From: Pseudevernia furfuracea
Taxonomy: Eukaryota; Ascomycota; Lecanoromycetes; Lecanorales; Parmeliaceae
Assembly: GCA_022315425.1 (NCBI GenBank)
Contig: JAIUPT010000019.1
Span: 620,001-684,000 of the forward strand
Direction: 5' to 3'
Length of the DNA stretch: 64,000 nucleotides
Below, piece by piece: positions 48,332 through 58,502 of the stretch. Made by a program: the position numbers and the translations under genes. The stretch's first letter is position 1. Each line of letters begins with the position of its first letter. The notes under the pieces are model-generated. The model was not told the DNA's origin. It did no database searches and saw only the letters and a list, made by a program, of their open reading frames with translations.

Positions 48332-50523
48332 GGCACGAGTAGTAGGGGGTGAAAGGAGGGTAGGGAATGGGGGATGGGTTTGTTAATTGCTATTTTGCTC
48401 CAGCAATGGGATTCCAGATGGGGGGTTGTACAGATAACTCGGGGCTCCGTACATGCAGGCGCGACGAGTTCCTTTGTTCTTTTATATTATTGCGAAAGAA
48501 CAATTAGTGGATGCGTAGATATTATTATTGTGGTAGTGAAGCTACATCTTTGCCAAGAAGTCCGCTGCGCTCCACGTAAAAGGTAGGGAACAAAGTGAGG
48601 GAATGTGACTGACTACCTTACCTTAGTATGTATGGTACCTGACCTTGGCAAAGTTGGTGTTTCAGAAGAGAAATGATTAGCTACGAGATAGTTGTGGTAT
48701 TGTTCAAATAACAGCTCCGAAGTATTTCCAAGTCAGTAAGTCACCATGGCGCGCGGGGGATTAGTACCTGCACCACCTGCGACTCCTCTGAAACGTTACA
48801 TTGTTGAGGCACGCAAATGTGACATTTCCCTCAACGACATGTCAGACGTGTCAGATGGGATACATGTGGCCTTTGTTTTGCGTTAAGTCTTTCGGGGTTG
48901 TAGGCATTTCTGTTGGTATCCTAAGCTTGAAGGACCTCAATCTTTTGCGCTACTGAACACTCATGTTCTGTCCACTTCATGGCCGAGTGGGATCACGTCC
49001 AGCGATTTGCTTTATAATGAAATCCATCGACCGGGCAGACTTTGCGAATCAGGTTGTCTAGACCATGGAATAATCGATCTACTCATTAACTAAGTACCTG
49101 ATCAAAATGACGGTACCATCGTGGGACTTTCGGGACTCGCATCGTAGTACTTTGTAAACAGAGGTAGGTTGAAAACATGAAGACTTGGTAATTCACAGGG
49201 CATAAAGATAATCGTCCCAAGTTCCCGCGGGTCTTGGCAGGGAGGGCTTCGAGAAAGCTCACCTACATTTCTCATCATTATTATCAAGACTCACACCCCG
49301 ATATTCATTCTCACCGATTATACCACTGAAAACGTGCCTCGCTGCGTCTGTCCAAGCTCACAGTCCTCGGTCGGAATAGAAGAAGAAGCTTGGATGTCAC
49401 CTCGTCCACTTTTCTCCTCGTCGTTTGGGTACTCTCGAAAGCTAGATCGGCCATGCACATATATTTCCAAGAGATGATACGGGATTTTGGGGTTGAAGGC
49501 AGCTCGGGAACCCAGTGGGAGCTGCGGTGAACGTCTGAGACCAACGGCTCATTATTGCACTAGATATTCCTACAGACACATGTAATTTTTTTTGTCTGAA
49601 TCGAGTAGAACCTCGATCCAATAATCAGTAAACGCAAATAGTGGTTTGCATTGACTGTCTCAATCCAAGGAATTAGTCATCATGTGATCTAAGGTACCTT
49701 ACCTCGACTCCATTAGCGCTATCTCGGATAGGCTTAGTGTGAGTTGTCAGTCATCTCGGTCTATGTACTAGGAAACACTGTTTCCCACCAAAAGTCAACA
49801 CACCAAGATATCATACATACTAATACATTTCCCCAATAATTTTGCAGGTCTACCTACCAATAATGATGCTCATGGATCACAAAGGTCATCTTCAAGGCCG
49901 TGAACGATTAAGCAAATGGCCTGGTATTTTCCGGCATCTTGAAAATGTTTATACAACGCTTCCGCTTCCGCTTCCAAACATCAAGAAAAGCCTAACCGTC
50001 GTGAACCTTCTTGTTGCTCTGCAAGTCCGCCTTGATCAATCGCATCTCCATTCCGCTGCTCAGATCCAGATATCCAGAGACTCATCTGCAAGCGGTCCAA
50101 TAATGAGGGCCAGATGAGGTTCGATGGCGGAGAAATACCTTAATCTCCAGCCAACAGCGAGCTAAGAATATGCTTTCACCGTTCATGACGATAATAATAA
50201 TATAATAATTACAACATGGGGCAAATCGTTCAACGCCTCGGGTCTATTACCTCGTTATAATAATTAGAGGGCAGGTGTTTGAACCAAAGTGATCGTATTA
50301 AGGACTACGCCCACAAGCCTCTTTCCTGTTTACCATTCCACACGCGTCCACTTCAAAGTTTGCACCTTCCACAAAAATTCTCCTCACCTCTGCTCTTGGA
50401 TGTCTTCCATTGCCATCGTCTCCGTCGAGTTCGAGTTCTCTTCTTTCATACGCTCTTTTGCCGCTTTTTCCCACATCTTCACAGCTCTTCACGCTCTTCA
50501 TCCCATATACTCCCACCGCAAAG
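48332..50523. other. Gene-free AT-rich region, 2.2 kb
   Basis: Nothing coding is supported. It carries the dispersed motif actaccttaccttag (48612-48626) and a relative, ctaaggtaccttacct, near 49689. The last 200 bases (50300-50523) are strongly CT-rich and probably the promoter and leader of the GPI-type gene that starts at 50524. A fragment near 48978 (tggccgagtggg) resembles a tRNA D-arm, but no tRNA folds around it. Confidence 0.5.
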
Positions 50524-51381
50524 ATGCAGTCCAAGCTTGTTATCAGTGTCGCTCTCTTCTCTGCTATTGCCTTTGCCCAGTCCAACGACTTCAACATTGA
50601 CACCGCAGAGGTATTTCAGCATCGTCCCAAGGCCGTCCAAAAGGCTCGCTGACGTCTAATCCCATAGGAAACCAAAGTCCTCGGTGAAGTTGAAGACTTC
50701 GTCACAACCCTCGAAGCGAATCCAACCTTCCAGGCAGACGTAGCCGCTCTCATTACTGCACTCCCTAGCAGCGTGGTCCAAGAAGCCGAACAAGACCCTG
50801 AAGAATTGATCGATCAGATTGGTGCTAGTGGCGAAGTTCCAGCCTGGGTGTCCGCCGTCCCAACACCCGTCGTTGAATCTCTCGAGACGCTCGTCGCGAA
50901 GCCGATCAACGCGGTGGATGATGTGGAGGGTTATGTTGAACAGCTAGTCGAGGAGCCCGAGATCGCTTCTGCCATAGCTGTCCTCATGACCGCCGTCCCA
51001 ACAAGCGTACAACAAGCGTTCGAATCCAACCCTGCCGGCTTCCTCGAGAACATCATCACCGCTACAGCACTACCTACTTGGGTCACCGACATCCCGGCAC
51101 CTCTTCAGAGCGACATCGGTTCCATAGTCAACGAGGCTCTTAGCATCATCGATAAGGACTTTGAGGGTGGGGCTAATGCTACTGGGACCTCGAGTGGCTT
51201 CCTGCCTTCTTTGGGCCTTGCGAAAGCCACTGGCACAGGAGGAGTCTTGGGCTACAACGGTACAAACGGTGGTCTCAGCGGAAGCCCAATCGCATACACG
51301 GGAGCTGCGGCGCCGATGAAGACGGCGGCAGCAGGAATGGCCGCGTTGATGGTTGGAGCGGGGGTTATCTTCAACGTTTGA
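50524..51381 (+). CDS. Secreted, probably GPI-anchored Ala/Val/Pro-rich surface protein
   Basis: Two exons, 50524-50610 and 50668-51381, give 266 residues. A signal peptide (MQSKLVISVALFSAIAFAQS, cleavage probably after FAQ) is followed by short amphipathic helices and internally similar blocks such as ALPSSVVQEAEQDPEELID and AVPTSVQQAFESNPAGFLE, each followed by a P-x-W motif (VPAWVSAVP, LPTWVTDIP). A Gly/Thr/Ser-rich stretch leads to a C-terminal hydrophobic tail (AAAGMAALMVGAGVIFNV) as needed for GPI attachment, with small residues just before it. No catalytic motif is seen. It resembles the many small fungal cell-wall proteins of unknown role. The blocks look like two divergent copies of one 60-70-residue unit. 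Confidence 0.82.
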
Positions 51382-52017
51382 ATTGCATCGCTTGAAGGAC
51401 TCGGGAAGTGGTTCTGTACCGAATGTTTACTCTGTAGTATATGGAGGAAGAAACAGGTTTTGTAATAATGCAGCCTTTCATGGTAGATTTAATTTAATAT
51501 TAATGGACATATGTCATGGCCTGAACTGAGCAGCTAGCAAACGATGCATTGTACTCGTTGAGAAGCGCCGAGCATCTTAAACGAGTACGGGCCCGAACGA
51601 GTACAATCCAGGTTTGAGGAGAGATTGTTGTACCCGAACAAATATGTCCTACCTCTACTGGAATGAGTCCTGTGAGAACAACGGTGATTTACAATCAGTA
51701 ACGGTGTGTTATATCTCCGAAAGCCGAACCGTGACGTCCTCGATTTGGTTGTATTCCGTGTTTTGAGCTGATTGTACATGCGGCAGGGTTCGCAATAATA
51801 ATGTAATGTCCTGCCATCATTCCTTTTCTTTGCTCTATTGCAGCAGTCTATATGTAGGCAGCCTCGATACAGGATGATTTGAAACAGTCATCACCAGCTC
51901 AACCACCTCTCCCTCGTGACCAAGACCGCCTGTAAAGGATTTTCCTACCCCCAGGCCATTGCCTTAGGCGTTGAAAAGCAGGCATCAGTCTCTCCACCGC
52001 GGTGCGCAACCTCCGGG
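51382..52017. other. Intergenic region with a perfect 12-base inverted repeat
   Basis: About 640 bases. The arms attgtactcgtt (51548-51559) and aacgagtacaat (51596-51607) are perfect reverse complements 36 bases apart, and a third copy of the core (aacgagtac) lies between them at about 51580. They could form a stem-loop at the 3' end of the GPI-type gene or be a remnant of a small repeat. No gene is supported. Confidence 0.5.
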
Positions 52018-53963
52018 ATGGAGAATGAAGCAGCCTTTGAAGCGGATGCGGAAATTGATGGGCACGAGCAAATGCGCTCGCGTTCTCTATATCGATCTAC
52101 GCAGAAGGGGCGCGATACAGTGATAGCGGCCTTGGGGGGCTTTGAATCTGAGAGAGATATCCACAACGAAGAGTCGCCCCTGCTTTCGCCCGGTCGTGGA
52201 GATGGAGGCAGAGAAGCCCCTGAACACGGCGCCGGCGAAACAAGGGGACCACCGAAGTGGGGCGGAGAGAAAGAGTTCGAGGGGCGGCCGTGGTGGAATA
52301 AGCCATCTGTGAGAAATTCCCAATAGAGGCGTGGATAAGTACAGACTGACTGAATTCTTCAGGTGTTCTGGCTCCTCCTCCCTTTCTTTCTCTTCACCCT
52401 AGCCTTCGGCGGCACAATCGTCCCAAGGATTAATCTCATCCTCTCCCTCATGTGTGAAAAGTACTTTACCGAGAGGTCACTTCATGACCCAAGCTTTCAT
52501 ATGATGCCCGTCATACTGGGCCACGACAATCCGCAATGCCGGATTCCAGAAGTACAATCGCTAGTCTCAAAGTTCACACTATACTGCAACCTCATAGCAG
52601 GCCTGCTAGCAGCTATAGTCAGCCCCAAAATGGGAGAGCTCTCTGACCGCTACGGACGAAAATTGATAATGTCGGTCACCGTTCTGGGCGTCATACTCTG
52701 CGAAACTGTCATAATCGTCGTAGCGACGTACCCGGACACATTTTCCGTTAATTGGATACTCCTGGGCTACGCCTTCGACGGGCTCGGAGGCACCTTTATT
52801 GCAGCGATGGCGTTGAGCTACGCCTATGCCAGCGACTGCACAGTGCCCGATAAGCGTAATGTTGTGTTCGGATACTACCACGCCTCTCTTTTTGGCGGAA
52901 TAGCTATTGGCCCAATCCTTGCCGGCTACATCGTCAAAGCGACTGGCCAACTTCTGTCCATCTTCTACCTTGCTCTCGGAGCCCACTGTGCGTTCCTCTT
53001 TTTCCTTCTCTTCATCGTTCCGGAGTCCCTTTCGAAGAAGCGCCAACTCCTCGCTCGCGAACAAAGTGAATTTGTTGGTGCAGGGGAACAGCGATCGCTT
53101 GGGAAATGGCTGTCATACACCTGCAAGGTTCTTACAGGCGCGAAGCTGCTCCAACCTCTCGCTATTCTCTGGCCCACAGGCGAAGGTACGAATCCCGCCG
53201 TGCGCCGGAATCTGGCCTTCCTTGCGGCTGTCGATACGACAACGTTTGGCGTAGCAATGGGCTCTATGACCGTCGTCATTATTTACACAGGGTACATATT
53301 CGGCTGGCAAACCTTAGAGAGCAGTGCTTTCGTCTCTATTGTCAACATCTGTCGAGTCTTTACGCTCCTCGTGATCATGCCTGTCGCCTCCCGCATCCTG
53401 CGTGGTCCACCGAGCAAGTCTGTGAAGAGAGTTTCTGGATGTGATAACATTGATCTAGGCTTCATACGCGCCGCCATTTTCTTCGATTTGCTAGGCTATA
53501 TCGGCTATAGTACAGTCAGAAATGGAAGCCTATTCATTCTATGTGGAGCAGTTGCGAGTATCGGAGGTATGGGGTCGCCAACGCTGCAGGCTGCATTGAC
53601 GAAGCATGTCCCGCCAGACCGGACGGGGCAGGTTCTGGGGGCGGTGGGGTTGCTGCATGCTGTGGCACGCGTTGTGGCGCCGACGATATTCAACCTTATC
53701 TACGCGCAGACAGTAGGGAAATTTACGCAGACCGTGTTTGTATGCTTGGCAGCTACGTTCGGGGTGGCCTTTATTTTGAGTTGGTTTATTAGGCCGCATG
53801 GTACGTTATAATTTGCATCTTCGATCGGGCCGCTACTGGAGACGAAAGATGCTGACTGGTTTATGTAGTTTATTGGGACCAGAAAGAACAGTCCAACGAC
53901 AGTACTAGCGACGGTACAGCCAATGAAGACGCCCTTCAAGAAGATGATGATACTGTAAGATGA
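52018..53963 (+). CDS. Major facilitator superfamily transporter, TCR/DHA1-like
   Basis: Proton-coupled export of small molecules is the usual role; the substrate is unknown. Exons 52018-52308, 52363-53800 and 53869-53963 join to 607 residues. A hydrophilic N-terminus of about 100 residues precedes the first helix (VFWLLLPFFLFTLAFGGTIV). The MFS signature is in the loop after helix 2 (GELSDRYGRKLIMS). Other conserved blocks are GGTFIAAMALSYAYASDC, GYYHASLFGGIAIGPILAGY, and in the second half LGAVGLLHAVARVVAPTIFN. An extracellular loop carries the pair Cys ... PQCRIPEVQ. The tail is acidic (EDALQEDDDTVR). The start is ATG 52018; the frame is open further upstream but without ATG. It converges with the esterase gene only 170 bases away. 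Confidence 0.9.
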
Positions 53964-54133
53964 ACCAAACGTTTACGAATTTTGAGACCGCATAGAATTT
54001 ATAGATTGCATGGCGTTAAATTAGGCTCTGGTGATGGATTGGCCATCCCTGTATATCGATCAAAGATAGAAGCACAGACGAACCAATCGAGGCTTTCACT
54101 GACCCTTCCTATATCGGACGAATGCACCAGTTT

Positions 54134-55177
54134 TTACAACTCATCCCTCGTCTCTTCCCTCCCTTCCACACCCCCATCCTCGCCGCCCAACGACTTCCCC
54201 GCCAAAAACCCCAGAATATCACTCGTCCCGTTCCACTCCACCGGCCCATACCTCTGCCCATCATCATCCTGGCTCCTCACACTCGGCCACCCGTGTCCAA
54301 ATCCCCTGATATAATAATGCACCACTACATCCTTCGCCCCTTCCTTCCCCATCCCACACCACCATTCCGTCTTCTGCACGCTACCATCATGTACATCACG
54401 CTGCAACTCCGACTGTGCCCGCGCGCAGCCATTCCTCTCCCTCCAATCCCCTAGCCACTCTGTGAGCGAATAGGTCTCCCCATCAGGCGTACCCTTCCCA
54501 TCATAGTGGACCACGGGATCCGCACTCCCATGCATTTCGAGCACCGGCAACGGCCCCTCTCTCTTGTCGCATATCCCAAACAACGGCCCGTCGCCTTGGA
54601 GCGCGCGGTCTTTATAAAACGCCCCGCTGACGATCGCGGCCGCCGCGACCCGTTTCGACACTTCGGGATCGCAGGCCAGGAGGTGCGTCAGGCCGCCGCC
54701 GTTGGAGAACCCAACGAGGTAGGTCCGTGTGAGGTCGACGCACCGTTCGTCCCCGACTGCCTTCAGCAGCGCCTGCGCAAAGGCAATGTCGTCGCGTTCA
54801 TCGCGGGGGGGAGCTGCGGGGTCGCCGAGCCATTGCTCGTCGATACCGCGGGGGAACGCGAGGATGGAGTTTGGCAGGCGGAATGCGGGGTCTGTGAGTT
54901 GGGTTTGGGTTTCGAACTGGGAGGGGGTTTGGCCCTTGCCGTGGAAGGCGAGGATGAGGGGGGAGGGGTCGTGGGAGGGGTTGAGGGGAAGGGAGAGGAG
55001 GTAGGTTCGCAGGCCGCCGGCTGAGGGGACGGAGATGGTGAGGGGAGTGGTGGGACCGCCGGGTGTGGGTATGTCTGGTGGTTGGGGATTGGCGCAGCCG
55101 GGTGAGGGGGTGGAGAGGGCAAGGGCGGAGGAGAGGAGGAGCGTGAGGGAGAGGAGAAGGAAGGTGAGAGGGCTCAT
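54134..55177 (-). CDS. Secreted feruloyl-esterase/polyhydroxybutyrate-depolymerase-like hydrolase
   Basis: Single-exon gene of 347 residues. A signal peptide (MSPLTFLLLSLTLLLSSALA) suggests secretion. The alpha/beta-hydrolase fold of CE1/FaeC-like or LpqC-like esterases is seen: LILAFHGKGQTP (oxyanion strand), nucleophile elbow GFSNGGG with Ser158, acid Asp220 in MHGSADPVV, and His295 in GFGHGWP. Cys28, Cys146, Cys169 and others could form disulphides. Feruloyl esterases of this type release ferulate from plant cell-wall arabinoxylan; that substrate is inferred from family only. The C-terminal 40 residues are Glu/Gly-rich and unlike the catalytic part. High GC content creates long proline-rich shadow frames on both strands. 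It shares a 259-base divergent promoter with the reductase gene at 55437. Confidence 0.88.
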   Translation of the reverse strand: MSPLTFLLLSLTLLLSSALALSTPSPGCANPQPPDIPTPGGPTTPLTISVPSAGGLRTYLLSLPLNPSHDPSPLILAFHGKGQTPSQFETQTQLTDPAFRLPNSILAFPRGIDEQWLGDPAAPPRDERDDIAFAQALLKAVGDERCVDLTRTYLVGFSNGGGLTHLLACDPEVSKRVAAAAIVSGAFYKDRALQGDGPLFGICDKREGPLPVLEMHGSADPVVHYDGKGTPDGETYSLTEWLGDWRERNGCARAQSELQRDVHDGSVQKTEWWCGMGKEGAKDVVVHYYIRGFGHGWPSVRSQDDDGQRYGPVEWNGTSDILGFLAGKSLGGEDGGVEGREETRDEL

Positions 55178-55436
55178 TGCTGTGGTAGGTGGAGCAAGGA
55201 ATTGGCCATGGTGAGAGAAGACCTAGAATGAGGGAATCGTCTAGGTCCCTGTAGAGGAAATATCGTCGCAAGCAGGTTTTAATGTTTACTCGTGCAAGAT
55301 TCTGCGCTAATCCTGATTCGAGTTCTGGGTAACTGAGGTGAAAACGCCCCACATTTGAAAGCGTCACCAACCCAAAGGATCTATCACTCATCTCCCTCCC
55401 CAACAACAAACGTGAAAGCGTCAATCTTCTCAAAAT
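55178..55436. promoter_or_regulatory. Divergent promoter between the esterase and reductase genes
   Basis: 259 bases separate two start codons that point away from each other, so both 5' leaders and core promoters should lie here. The part next to 55437 is CT-rich (around 55380-55420). No defined iron-responsive (HGATAR) or CreA site stands out by eye. Confidence 0.5.
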
Positions 55437-57398
55437 ATGGACCTCAAAGCTCTGCCATCCGAAGTTCAGATCCTCCTGAGACACGCATTGCGAGCACCAT
55501 CCGTATCATCCTTCGCAAGCGCACCGCTGCATTTGACTGATAAGGATGGTTTCGCACCTGAGGGCGACAAGAGGTTCAAAAACCTAATAGATGGGATACA
55601 TTTCTCGCAGAAGTTCATCTTGAGCTATCAGCTGGTGCTCATCGGACTGTTGTTGTTGTTCACAGCCTTACATTGGGAATCTAGACTGCGGGCCTCGCGG
55701 AGACGGAGAAATACAGTCAAGGGCAGATATGAGGGTGAAAAGACTATTGTTGGAAACGCAGCAGACGGCAAAGGGGCCGTAGTCATGGAGTGTGTGAGCA
55801 GGGGCAGTTCGTCTTCAAGCAGCACGCTTCAAGAGGACTTGAATCCCAAGTATCAGGACTCGGAACGCAGGTTGGATGAGCAGAGCCTACTACTGCCTAA
55901 AGCTTCAAGTACAAAGGTACCTCATCGGGGATGGACGATGACGAACAAGATCAGAGCATGGCTCATCTATCAGCCACGTCCAATCCCCATCATCAACAAG
56001 ACCCTGCCTTCGAACGGCACTACCCTGGTGGTCCTCGCCTTCATCGGCCTCCAGATATTTTACACGTTCTTTAAGACTTCGCTATCGCTCTCAATGCTTT
56101 TCGTCTTCGCAGACCGGACGTCCCTGGTCTTCGTTGCTAATCTTCCCCTCCTCTACCTCTTCGCTGCAAAGAATCAACCTATCAAACTCCTCACCGGCTA
56201 CTCCTACGAATCCCTTAACATCTTCCACCGCCGGCTAGGTGAAGTCATGTGCTTACTCGCTCTCCTACACTCTGGAGGAATGATTGGCGTATGGTACACC
56301 GTCCTGCAACCCGCGGGCATCACTCTGATCAAGTTTCTACTTATCAAGATGATTCTACTGGGTATTGGCGCTTTTGTGGCTTACGAGATGCTGTACTTCA
56401 CGTCATTGGGCAGCTTTCGTCAACGATGGTATGAGCTGTTCTTGGGTGTACATGTCGTACTGCAAGTTGCTGCTCTGGTCTTAGTGTGGTTCCACCATCG
56501 CCGTAGTCGATGGTACGTTGGCGTGGCACTGGCTATCTTTCTAATTGATAGGCTGGTGTATCGAATATCTGTCAAACCCACGACAGTGCGGGCTTCCCTG
56601 GAGCTCCAAGATGATAAAAAGACTGTTGTTCTCCGCGCACTTGTACCCACCCAGCAGAAGCACAAATGGGTAAAATCAGTGTTGGGAGCAGGCATCACAA
56701 CCGGATGGAAAGCCACTGAGCACGTCTTCCTTACCGTGCCGTCGCTCGCCCGTAAACACATCATCCAAGCACATCCATTCACTATCGCTTCTAAGGCTCC
56801 TACCATCGACAAAAAACAAGCTAATATGGAACTTATCATCAGGGCTCAAGATGGCTTCTCTGGAGATCTAGTGTGCTATGCTGATTGTCATGATACGGTC
56901 GATATCAGACTGGACGGGCCCTACGGCTCCCAGAATGCTGTAGAGTTGCTCCAAGACTCCGAACACGCCGTCATCGTGGCTGGGGGCAGTGGTATCGCGA
57001 TCGCATGGCCATTGGTGTGGTCGGTGATTGATAGAACCGGAATGCAGGATCTGGAGCATTCGATCAGCCCAGCCAATAGGAAGAAGGTCCTGTTTGTCTG
57101 GATCATTCGGGAACGATCCCACATCTCGTGGCTTGGCGAAGAAAGGCTAGAAGAGCTGCGGGCGAGAGGTGTGACTTTGATGACGCCTGCACCAACATCA
57201 GATCATGGCCACCCTGACATTGCAAACATCATTGGAGAATGGATCAATGATTTGGATGATCAGTCATCTAGCCGAGACAAGATTGGCATAGTAGCTTCTG
57301 GACCTGATGGGATGAATCGTGCAGTCAGAAATGTTTGCGCTTCTTTGTTGCGGGAAGGGCGAGATGTTAGTGTGGAGGTTGAGAAGTTTGGTTGGTGA
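55437..57398 (+). CDS. Ferric reductase-like transmembrane flavocytochrome
   Basis: Single exon, 653 residues, of the FRE/NOX superfamily: NADPH to FAD to two haems, reducing extracellular ferric or cupric ions. After a 60-residue N-terminus and a first membrane helix (SYQLVLIGLLLLFTALHW) comes a cytoplasmic loop. The ferric-reductase membrane domain follows, with candidate haem ligands in ESLNIFHRRLGEVMC, LLALLHSGGM, LGVHVVLQVAALV and VWFHHRR. The FAD-binding motif HPFTIAS lies near residue 445. The nucleotide-binding motif VAGGSGIAIAWPL is near residue 515, and the C-terminus ends EVEKFGW with the expected aromatic residue. All domains are present, so it is probably active. It could serve iron uptake at the plasma membrane. 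A role in superoxide production is less likely because calcium-binding motifs are absent. Confidence 0.9.
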   Translation: MDLKALPSEVQILLRHALRAPSVSSFASAPLHLTDKDGFAPEGDKRFKNLIDGIHFSQKFILSYQLVLIGLLLLFTALHWESRLRASRRRRNTVKGRYEGEKTIVGNAADGKGAVVMECVSRGSSSSSSTLQEDLNPKYQDSERRLDEQSLLLPKASSTKVPHRGWTMTNKIRAWLIYQPRPIPIINKTLPSNGTTLVVLAFIGLQIFYTFFKTSLSLSMLFVFADRTSLVFVANLPLLYLFAAKNQPIKLLTGYSYESLNIFHRRLGEVMCLLALLHSGGMIGVWYTVLQPAGITLIKFLLIKMILLGIGAFVAYEMLYFTSLGSFRQRWYELFLGVHVVLQVAALVLVWFHHRRSRWYVGVALAIFLIDRLVYRISVKPTTVRASLELQDDKKTVVLRALVPTQQKHKWVKSVLGAGITTGWKATEHVFLTVPSLARKHIIQAHPFTIASKAPTIDKKQANMELIIRAQDGFSGDLVCYADCHDTVDIRLDGPYGSQNAVELLQDSEHAVIVAGGSGIAIAWPLVWSVIDRTGMQDLEHSISPANRKKVLFVWIIRERSHISWLGEERLEELRARGVTLMTPAPTSDHGHPDIANIIGEWINDLDDQSSSRDKIGIVASGPDGMNRAVRNVCASLLREGRDVSVEVEKFGW

Positions 57399-57548
57399 TG
57401 TGGAACGTTCTGGTCATGCAGTGGAACGAGCTATGAGATAGAGTAACGCGCATTGATGACATAAGTATGGTTCTGCCCTTGAAAAACCATTCGTAGAGGC
57501 CTGGATCACCACCAAACACACGCTTCTGACAACCTTCCTTGATCCAAC

Positions 57549-58502
57549 ATGCCACAGCTCGTGTCCACGGGCACTTGGTTTCCGTTTGACCACATTCGAC
57601 GAGATCCAGACGCCGATGTCGTTGAATATCTCCTCGCACTTGACCCCCAGTGTCAGTTCGACATGATCATGGCTCAATTTGGCTGGGCCAAAACCAGTAT
57701 CGATTACCTGGTACAATTGGGTAAGACCTTCGATGCCACAGTCTCCAAATCTCCAGTTTCAATTCGTCAAGCCATCGTACACCATTGGTTGGAAGCGGTT
57801 GTTGTGGCTGTGGCGGCAACAGAGGAATATCTGACTCACATCACGGCTGGCATCGAACGTCTCCAGGACAGCACAAACGTGCGGATGTCTTCGGATGAGA
57901 CCTTGGCTCACTACTCACTACTCGAAAAATGTCAGCTGTTTAAAGGAAGATATGGATTGGAGTCCCGATTGGCGATGAATTCTTTGGCTTGCAAGGTAGA
58001 TGACGTTTGCTTGGACAGTAATTTCCTACTCTTCAACCCAGAAATCACGCCAGAGAAAGCCTTAAGCCCCGGAGCCATTCTTCGCCTTATCGGAATCCCC
58101 GCAGAGCACAAGCAAAGCTTCTTTCTGGAGGCTGTACAGTTATGGTGTCAGATGCAGAGTTCGCAAGATTTTGGGGATATTCCCAAGTTTGGGAAGGCAG
58201 CGTCGAGGCTCTTGTGCGTGACCGATCATTTCTGGAAAACAGCGTCCTATCAGACGGAAGCAGAGGCGGCGGCCGCGCAGTCAGCGGCTGCCGATCAACA
58301 GGTCCAACTTCCAGCTACTGTGCCCGGCTATGGGCTTGAAGATCAAGCGAAAGACGCTGCTGATGGCGCTGAGATAGGGGTCGAACCACAGAGCCCTCGG
58401 ACGGTCTTAGGAGACCAAGATTACCATACTATCCAACCAGAGTCTCCGAACACGGTCATAGGGGACACCGACGGCTATGCTCCTTTGGGGGATCTTGAGT
58501 GA
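57549..58502 (+). CDS. Unrecognised 317-residue protein with a C-terminal peptide repeat
   Basis: Single open exon. No family recognised. The N-terminal 230 residues are mixed helix with many aromatic and Cys positions (FDMIMAQFGWAKTSIDYLVQ, then HHWLEAVVVAVAATEEYLTH and LRLIGIPAEHKQSFFLEAVQ), and no signal peptide or membrane helix. An Ala-rich linker (AEAAAAQSAAADQQ) leads to two related segments, PQSPRTVLGDQDYHTI and PESPNTVIGDTDGYAPL, which look like a duplicated short motif (SP.TV.GD.D). These could be phosphorylated Ser-Pro sites or a partner-binding peptide. The start ATG 57549 is the first in frame. The gene is tandem to the reductase with a gap of 150 bases. Confidence 0.75.
   Translation: MPQLVSTGTWFPFDHIRRDPDADVVEYLLALDPQCQFDMIMAQFGWAKTSIDYLVQLGKTFDATVSKSPVSIRQAIVHHWLEAVVVAVAATEEYLTHITAGIERLQDSTNVRMSSDETLAHYSLLEKCQLFKGRYGLESRLAMNSLACKVDDVCLDSNFLLFNPEITPEKALSPGAILRLIGIPAEHKQSFFLEAVQLWCQMQSSQDFGDIPKFGKAASRLLCVTDHFWKTASYQTEAEAAAAQSAAADQQVQLPATVPGYGLEDQAKDAADGAEIGVEPQSPRTVLGDQDYHTIQPESPNTVIGDTDGYAPLGDLE

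Noticed and set aside
48970..49050. tRNA-like D-arm sequence tggccgagtggg
   Set aside because: No acceptor stem, anticodon stem or T-arm with GTTCGA-type loop could be placed around it on either strand.
55001..55122. Proline-rich open frames overlapping the esterase gene
   Set aside because: They arise from GC-rich antisense or shifted reading of the signal-peptide region of a clear alpha/beta hydrolase.
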